Made by a program: the position numbers and the translations under genes. A DNA stretch of 64,000 nt from Bog-473 sp963704355. Lineage in GTDB: Bacteria; Actinomycetota; Acidimicrobiia; Acidimicrobiales; RAAP-2. The stretch covers positions 558,001 to 622,000 of the forward strand of contig OY969891.1 in assembly GCA_963704355.1 (NCBI GenBank), in the 5' to 3' direction. The notes beneath the pieces are model-generated. The model saw only the letters and a list, made by a program, of their open reading frames with translations, searched no databases and was not told where the DNA came from. This document shows positions 59,539 through 64,000 of this stretch, piece by piece. Within the stretch, counting starts at the first letter, position 1, and each line of letters opens with the position of its first letter.

Positions 59539-61130
59539 GCAATAGGGTCGGCAGGGCAACGGGTCACGTCCACGTGGCCTCCACAACGGGTTCCGGGGAT
59601 CCGGCAAGCGCAGGCGCCGCAGGGCGGGCTGAAGTCATTGGCGGGCGATACCGCCTGATCCGCATCCTCGGGCAAGGTGGGATGTCCGACGTCTTCGAGG
59701 CCACCGACGAGGAGAGCCACACGACGGTCGCGGTCAAGATCGTCCGTTCGACCGACGCCGGGCTGGCGCGACGCCTGGCCCAGGAAGTGCGGGCTCTCTC
59801 CCGGCTCGAACATCCCGGTTTGGTCCGACTGCTCGATACCGGCGCGGCCGACGGGCACGCCTACCTTGTCATGGAGCTCGTCACGGGCCCCACACTCGGG
59901 GAGTCGTTGCGCAGGAGGGCGTATGGGCCGGCGCAAACCGCGGACATCGGAGTCGAGCTGGCGCGGGCGCTGGCGTACGTGCACGGCCAGGGCATTGTGC
60001 ACCGCGATGTCAAGCCGTCGAACATCTTGGTGCATGCGGACGGAAAGGCGAAGCTCGGTGACTTCGGCATCGCCCGGTTAGCCGACTCCTCGACGCTGAC
60101 GCTCGCCGGGACGACACTCGGAACCGCCGCCTACATGGCCCCCGAGCAACTCGAGGATCACCAAGTGGGGCCAGGCGCCGATGTGTGGTCACTCGGCATT
60201 GTCCTGCTCGAGTGCCTCACGGGCCGACGGGTGTACGAAGGCTCACCAAGCGAGATCGTGGCTCGGCGTCTCGCCGGACCGGTTCCCCTTCCTGGTGACC
60301 TTCCCGTCCCCTGGAAGCTCCTGCTGAGCGGGATGCTCGATCACCGACCGGACGAGCGCCTCAACGCCGAGGAGGTGGCAGCCTTTTTGGCGACCGCGCC
60401 GTTCCGCCAGCCCTGGGTGCCCGTCGACCGGGACGTGAGCGGCCCTGTGACCCCAACCGCAGCACTCGACCTCACCGCGCTCGCACCCGGATCTGCAGCG
60501 ACGGCACTGCTCGAAGGCCCGGTCGCCAACGCGGTTCTGCCCCGATCTGTCCTCAGGCCGACGCGAATCACCGGCCGGTGGCTGGCCCTGCTCGTGGGAC
60601 TCGCGCTCGCGGCACTCGTGGCAGCCCTCCTGCTCGCCTTCGGATCCAACCCTCCGAACACTCACCACCACACCGGAGCGAGCGGAAGCACGGATCGGCC
60701 GCGCACCTCGACATCCGTCGCCCCGACCACGACGATCCCGCCGACCACTACGACGACCACCACCACCACGACCCCGCCGACGACCACAGTGCCCAGCTCT
60801 TCGAGCGCGCTCGCCGCGCTGCTCGGCGACGTCGCCTCTTTTCAGTCTGCGGGGACCATCGACCAAGGATCGGCTCAAGCAATCTCCAGCCAGGCCGAGC
60901 AGGCAGTGAGCGACGAAGGGGCGGCGAAGCCGAGCCAGGCAGCCATGGACCTCCAGCAGGCGGCGACCGCCATTCAGTCCGGGCAACAGAGGGGGAAGAT
61001 CAGCCAGTCGACCGCCTCGGCCCTGCAGCACGACCTTGCTGCGTTGGCCGCCGCTCTCGGCCTCAGCGCGGCCAGTACGCCGCCGACCACTGCTCCGGGA
61101 CCGCCGGGGCCGGGTGGACCCGGCGGGTAA
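59535..61130 (+). CDS. PknB-like transmembrane Ser/Thr protein kinase
   Basis: A 531-residue kinase. The Hanks kinase domain spans about residues 35-300 with GQGGMSDVF (glycine loop), VAVKIV (Lys), HRDVKPSN (catalytic loop), DFGIAR and GTAAYMAPEQ. A single transmembrane helix (WLALLVGLALAALVAALLLAF) near 350-370 leads to an extracellular part: a Thr/Pro-rich linker and about 90 helical residues (STASALQHDLAALAAAL), not the usual PASTA domain. It probably senses an extracellular signal. The GTG at 59535 is the most likely start. Confidence 0.92.
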   Translation: MSNRVGRATGHVHVASTTGSGDPASAGAAGRAEVIGGRYRLIRILGQGGMSDVFEATDEESHTTVAVKIVRSTDAGLARRLAQEVRALSRLEHPGLVRLLDTGAADGHAYLVMELVTGPTLGESLRRRAYGPAQTADIGVELARALAYVHGQGIVHRDVKPSNILVHADGKAKLGDFGIARLADSSTLTLAGTTLGTAAYMAPEQLEDHQVGPGADVWSLGIVLLECLTGRRVYEGSPSEIVARRLAGPVPLPGDLPVPWKLLLSGMLDHRPDERLNAEEVAAFLATAPFRQPWVPVDRDVSGPVTPTAALDLTALAPGSAATALLEGPVANAVLPRSVLRPTRITGRWLALLVGLALAALVAALLLAFGSNPPNTHHHTGASGSTDRPRTSTSVAPTTTIPPTTTTTTTTTTPPTTTVPSSSSALAALLGDVASFQSAGTIDQGSAQAISSQAEQAVSDEGAAKPSQAAMDLQQAATAIQSGQQRGKISQSTASALQHDLAALAAALGLSAASTPPTTAPGPPGPGGPGG

Positions 61131-61167
61131 CGACGAGCACCGTCGCGGCTGTCAGGCCGAATCTGCT

Positions 61168-62055
61168 TCAGAGCCCAAGACGCCTCCGGGAACGCACCAA
61201 ATAGACCACCATCAGCGACAGGAGTGCTGCGGCGACGATGGCGACCCCCTCGAACATGGCGTAGAAGTCGAAGAAGGTTCCGATCGGCGGCGAACCCGGT
61301 GCCGTAGTGCGGAAGGTGATCAGGGCGAAGAGGAGGGCGCTTAGCCACGCGAGCTGACGGGTCTCGAAGGGCCGGAGCTTGAGCACGATCGAGAGGGTCA
61401 CGGCCAATGCCCCCAAGGCGAGCAACCAATAGATGGCCATCATGGCCAACACCCAGCCGACCGTGCTTCCGGCTCGGGTCAGTGCCGCAACGAGCTCGAC
61501 CTGTTGATCTTCGACCTTGTGGGTTGCCGTCGCATCGATACCCGCCACATCGTCCGTTGCGACCAGATGGAAGGGCAACGCAGTCGCGTGCTCGGAGTTC
61601 GCCAAAGTGGTGTCAGTGCCGGCAAAGACGACGAACGCCATCGTCAGTTCGTACTTATCGAACGGATAGTCGACCACGGTGCCAGAAGAGAAAGGGACCT
61701 GGGACGTCGCATCGGCGACGAGCTGATCCGGTCGGACGACGATAGACGGAGCGTTTCCGAGAGACGAGAATATGACCGCTCCTTCCTTGGGCATGGCCGG
61801 ACCCTGGTAGGCCGACAGCCGCAGTGATGCGAAGCCCGAAGTCGGGTTTATGGCTTCGATCGTCACCTTGAGAGAGACGGCGGAGTTGTCAGAGCTGGGC
61901 GGTTCGACCGACGTGACGAGCGCCCCGGACGAACTCCCGTTCAGGTTCTGTTGCCCGAAGTAGATCGCGACGGCTGCCAGGATGAGCACGGCGACCACAC
62001 CGATGAGGAGCCAACGCGGCTCTCGGAGGGTCGGGGATGGAGCATCTTCAACCAT
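61168..62055 (-). CDS. DUF4436-family membrane protein
   Basis: A 295-residue protein with one N-terminal helix, an extracytoplasmic beta-rich domain of about 150 residues containing VVDYPFDKYELTMAFVVFAG (the DUF4436 signature YPFDxY), and three or four C-terminal helices (VGWVLAMMAIYWLLALGALAV and others). The family is actinobacterial and uncharacterised. It is convergent with the kinase gene and lies just downstream of the tRNA-Thr gene, which is also on the minus strand. Confidence 0.8.
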   Translation of the reverse strand: MVEDAPSPTLREPRWLLIGVVAVLILAAVAIYFGQQNLNGSSSGALVTSVEPPSSDNSAVSLKVTIEAINPTSGFASLRLSAYQGPAMPKEGAVIFSSLGNAPSIVVRPDQLVADATSQVPFSSGTVVDYPFDKYELTMAFVVFAGTDTTLANSEHATALPFHLVATDDVAGIDATATHKVEDQQVELVAALTRAGSTVGWVLAMMAIYWLLALGALAVTLSIVLKLRPFETRQLAWLSALLFALITFRTTAPGSPPIGTFFDFYAMFEGVAIVAAALLSLMVVYLVRSRRRLGL

Positions 62056-62058
62056 TCG

Positions 62059-62131
62059 TGGGGCCAGCAGGGATCGAACCTGCGACCGAGGGACTACGAG
62101 TCCCCTGCTCCGACCACTGAGCTACGGCCCC
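62059..62131 (-). tRNA. tRNA-Thr (anticodon CGT)
   Basis: A 73-base tRNA on the minus strand. The acceptor GGGGCCG pairs with TGGCCCC (one G-T), the D arm is GCTC/GAGC, the anticodon stem GGGGA/TCCCT holds loop CTCGTAG with anticodon CGT (reads ACG, Thr), and the T arm GCAGG TTCGATC CCTGC is perfect. The discriminator base is A; CCA is not encoded. All arms can be drawn by eye, so the call is firm. Confidence 0.92.
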
Positions 62132-62368
62132 GACTCCGAAGAAGGTTATTGCCACTTTCCATTCGCTTGTTGGACCTGAAAAGCGCGAGGTCACCGAATC
62201 GTCGCTGGTTCCGACACAAGACGATCCCTGCGTACGAGGATGTCGCAGGGCATCCGGAGCCGGCCTTTCATCGGCACTCGGCGGACTTCCGTGAGAGGCT
62301 AGGCCGATGCCGCCGCGGGATTTGTTCCAGAGTCGCTCTCAAGAGCAGTGAACCAGTGGGAGGCGAAA

Positions 62369-63022
62369 GTGGTACCGGACGCTGAGCGAGCACCAATCCG
62401 ACTCCTGGTCTTCTCGGCTTCGCTACGTACCGGCTCGCTCAACACGAAGCTGGCGAATCTCGCCGCAAGATGCATCGAACACAACGGGGGACAGGTTGAT
62501 CTAGTCTCGATGTCAGAGTTCGACGTTCCCTCGTACAACGCAGACTTGCAAGAGATGGGCGACTGGCCCAAGGGAGCCATCCGCTTTCAAGACCGACTGG
62601 AAAAGTGTGACGCCTTTGCCATCGCATCCCCCGAGTTCAACGCCTCGATGCCTGGTTCTCTCAAGAATGCCGTTGACTGGGTATCCCGATTCTCACCTCA
62701 ACCGTTCAATGAGCTGCACGCCCTACTCATGTCAGCCTCTCCTTCAATGGCAGGAGGAAACCGTGGCCTCTGGGCGCTGAGGGTTCCTTTCGAGCACCTC
62801 GGTGCCCGTGTGTATCCCGACATGTTCTCTCTCGCACAGGCGCATAAGGCGTTTCAAGAAGACGGGCAACTTGCGGATCCCGAATTGCAGAAACGCTTCG
62901 ACGTCATGCTGATCGGGTTCATGAATCTGGTCGAGGCGTCGAAACACTATCCGTGTGCAAAAAAAGCGTGGGTCGAGTATCTCGGCGAGCATCCCGAACC
63001 GATTCTCGACCGAGTCGAGTAG
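62369..63022 (+). CDS. NADPH-dependent FMN reductase-like flavoprotein
   Basis: A 217-residue flavodoxin-like protein of the FMN reductase family (chromate/quinone/azoreductase type). LVFSASLRTGSLNTKLA is the FMN phosphate-binding motif, SPEFNASMPGSLKNAVDWVSR is the second flavin motif. The GTG at 62369 was chosen because GGGAGG lies five bases ahead; a GTG at 62348 adds seven residues. The gene looks lower in GC than its neighbours and lies beside a tRNA gene, a usual place for acquired genes. Confidence 0.88.
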   Translation: MVPDAERAPIRLLVFSASLRTGSLNTKLANLAARCIEHNGGQVDLVSMSEFDVPSYNADLQEMGDWPKGAIRFQDRLEKCDAFAIASPEFNASMPGSLKNAVDWVSRFSPQPFNELHALLMSASPSMAGGNRGLWALRVPFEHLGARVYPDMFSLAQAHKAFQEDGQLADPELQKRFDVMLIGFMNLVEASKHYPCAKKAWVEYLGEHPEPILDRVE

Positions 63023-63113
63023 GTAATTCGCGAGGGCACGACCCTCGTTTGCGATCATGCGCCCATGACAGAGAAAAAGGAGGTCGTCGACTGGAGAACG
63101 GGTTCGTGGGGAG

Positions 63114-63242
63114 ATGGTGATTCCCGAGGTGCTGCGTCGTCCGAACTCCGAGCTGGTCGGGGTCGCCGTCAACGAGCTTCCACCAGGGTCGGCCACCGCC
63201 CTGGACCTGTCCCTCATCCCGGGGGCGGGGACCATCCGCTGA
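63114..63242 (+). other. Short open frame of 42 residues, possible gene fragment
   Basis: The frame reads MVIPEVLRRPNSELVGVAVN and ends before the luciferase-like start. It looks protein-like and has an in-frame upstream extension to 63069, but it is short and no family was recognised. It may be a remnant of a decayed gene. An ATG at 63065 in the frame of the luciferase-like gene overlaps it. Confidence 0.2.
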
Positions 63243-63274
63243 GCATCCCGGGAGTGCGAATAAGACCCTCTTCC

Positions 63275-64000
63275 GTGCGCAACGTGACGGTCACGTCATC
63301 GCCTGTCCAGCTGTCGGTGCCGTTCGCGCCGGGATCGGTCTCCATCCGGCTGTACCCCCACAACGAACTTCCCGCCGACGCCATCGTCAGTGAGCTGTGC
63401 GCGCAAGCCGGCATCGCCTTCGACAGCGGATTCGACGGCGTCATGACCAGCGAACATCACGGCGGTTTTGCTGGGTACATGGCGCTGCCGTTGCAGATGG
63501 CCTCCTTCGTCTTGGCCGAGCACGCGACGGGGTGGGCTGCGGCGGCCCCGCTCTTGCTTCCCCTGCGATCGACGGCGCTCGTCGCCGAGGAAGTGGCCTG
63601 GCTCCAGGCTCGATTTCGAGGTCGGGTCGGACTTGGGGTGGCCGCAGGCGCCCTGCCACTGGACTTCGAGGCGGCTGGCGTGAGCCAGGCTGACTCCGTC
63701 GATCGCTTCAAATCGGAGCTGCCTCGGCTCGTCGCGATGCTCCGCGGCGAAGATCTGGGCGCGCTCGAGGGGGACCCGGCGCTCCTGGCCTGCCGGCAAG
63801 CTCCAGTCCCAGTGGTCAGCGCGGCCGTGTCCGTTGCCGCCGCCGTTCGAGCGGCCCGGTGCGGCGCCGGGATCCTCATGGAAGGAATGTCCGCACCGCA
63901 AAGACTCGCCCTTCTGACCCGGGCCTTCGAAGAGGCCGAAGGGAAGGGATCCAAGGTTCTGATCCGTCGGGTGTGGCTGGGCCACGCGCCCTCCGAACTG
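63275..64000 (+). CDS. Luciferase-like (LLM-class) flavin or F420 monooxygenase, 5' part
   Basis: This frame runs without a stop to the right edge, so only the first about 242 codons are seen. It has an LLM-type TIM barrel: RLYPHNELPADAIVSELC, FDGVMTSEHHGGFAGYMALP, TGWAAAAPLLLPLRSTAL and ARFRGRVGLGVAAGA, all features of luciferase-like oxidoreductases, many of which use F420 in actinobacteria. The start is uncertain: GTG at 63275 and 63254 are both possible, and the same frame is open to ATG 63065. The substrate is not known. Confidence 0.8.
   Translation, partial: MRNVTVTSSPVQLSVPFAPGSVSIRLYPHNELPADAIVSELCAQAGIAFDSGFDGVMTSEHHGGFAGYMALPLQMASFVLAEHATGWAAAAPLLLPLRSTALVAEEVAWLQARFRGRVGLGVAAGALPLDFEAAGVSQADSVDRFKSELPRLVAMLRGEDLGALEGDPALLACRQAPVPVVSAAVSVAAAVRAARCGAGILMEGMSAPQRLALLTRAFEEAEGKGSKVLIRRVWLGHAPSEL

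Noticed and set aside
1..64000. CRISPR array, insertion sequence, prophage or rRNA operon
   Set aside because: No regularly spaced short repeats, transposase, integrase, phage structural gene or rRNA-like sequence was seen in either strand.

Overview
The window is high-GC, gene-dense bacterial DNA, almost certainly from an actinobacterium. The markers for this are a zinc-type S18 in an rpsF-ssb-rpsR-rplI-dnaB cluster, a DUF222/HNH (13E12-type) endonuclease, a WS/DGAT wax ester synthase, an F420/PPOX-type flavoprotein, a mycobacterial-style LigD-polymerase/LigC set, a PknB-like kinase and many Tat or Thr/Pro-linker secreted proteins. The style suggests an uncultured Acidimicrobiia-like lineage, but no taxonomic marker in the window proves it.

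Layout, left to right. 1-3717 (+): the 3' end of panB, then rpsF, ssb, rpsR, rplI and dnaB, with a structured rpsF leader and DnaA boxes before dnaB. 3786-7038 (-): one large secreted protein (coiled coil, FN3, CBM56-like domain) broken by a one-base frameshift. 7245-12270 (-): an operon for a MauD-like thioredoxin, an unknown protein, MauE, a Tat-exported Cys-rich protein that resembles the methylamine dehydrogenase light chain fused to propeller-type repeats, a CcdA-like membrane protein and a HAD hydrolase. 12509-14459 (+): amidohydrolase plus class II aldolase. 14456-18900 (-): DUF222/HNH, LigC-type ligase, HhH-PHP phosphoesterase and LigD-type polymerase, i.e. an NHEJ-like repair set without Ku. 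19295-22854: a universal stress protein, then a XRE-cupin regulator, an M24 peptidase and an amino-acid permease. 22870-26983 (-): PIG-L deacetylase, MFS exporter, SDR, peroxiredoxin and an OmpR-type regulator. 27415-33027: PPOX protein, DUF2505, WS/DGAT, patatin, a conserved unknown and a Coq4-like protein.

33031-36857 (-): a translationally coupled module of ABC ATPase, ABC permease, sensor kinase and LuxR-type regulator. 36964-43756 (-): a branched-chain-type ABC uptake operon with unusual fusions: LivH-LivM in one chain, and MFS-LivF-LivG in a second chain of 1001 residues, followed by the binding protein. 44010-47302 (+): a MacB/LolD-type ATPase and its FtsX-type permease, the latter frameshifted. 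47352-61130: a TauD dioxygenase, a Tat amidohydrolase, a GH16 glucanase, an S15/CocE hydrolase, catalase, a GH92 mannosidase and a Ser/Thr kinase, mostly secreted or membrane proteins. 61168-64000: a DUF4436 membrane protein, tRNA-Thr(CGT), an FMN reductase and the start of a luciferase-like monooxygenase cut by the window edge.

The strongest candidate for an undescribed system is the Mau-like operon (8118-12270). Dedicated disulfide and quinone-cofactor maturation-type proteins sit with a substrate protein that combines a light-chain-like Cys-rich scaffold and a propeller in one polypeptide. The MFS-ABC-ABC fusion is the second. Both single-base frameshifts lie in short homopolymers, so sequencing or assembly error must be excluded before calling those genes dead.
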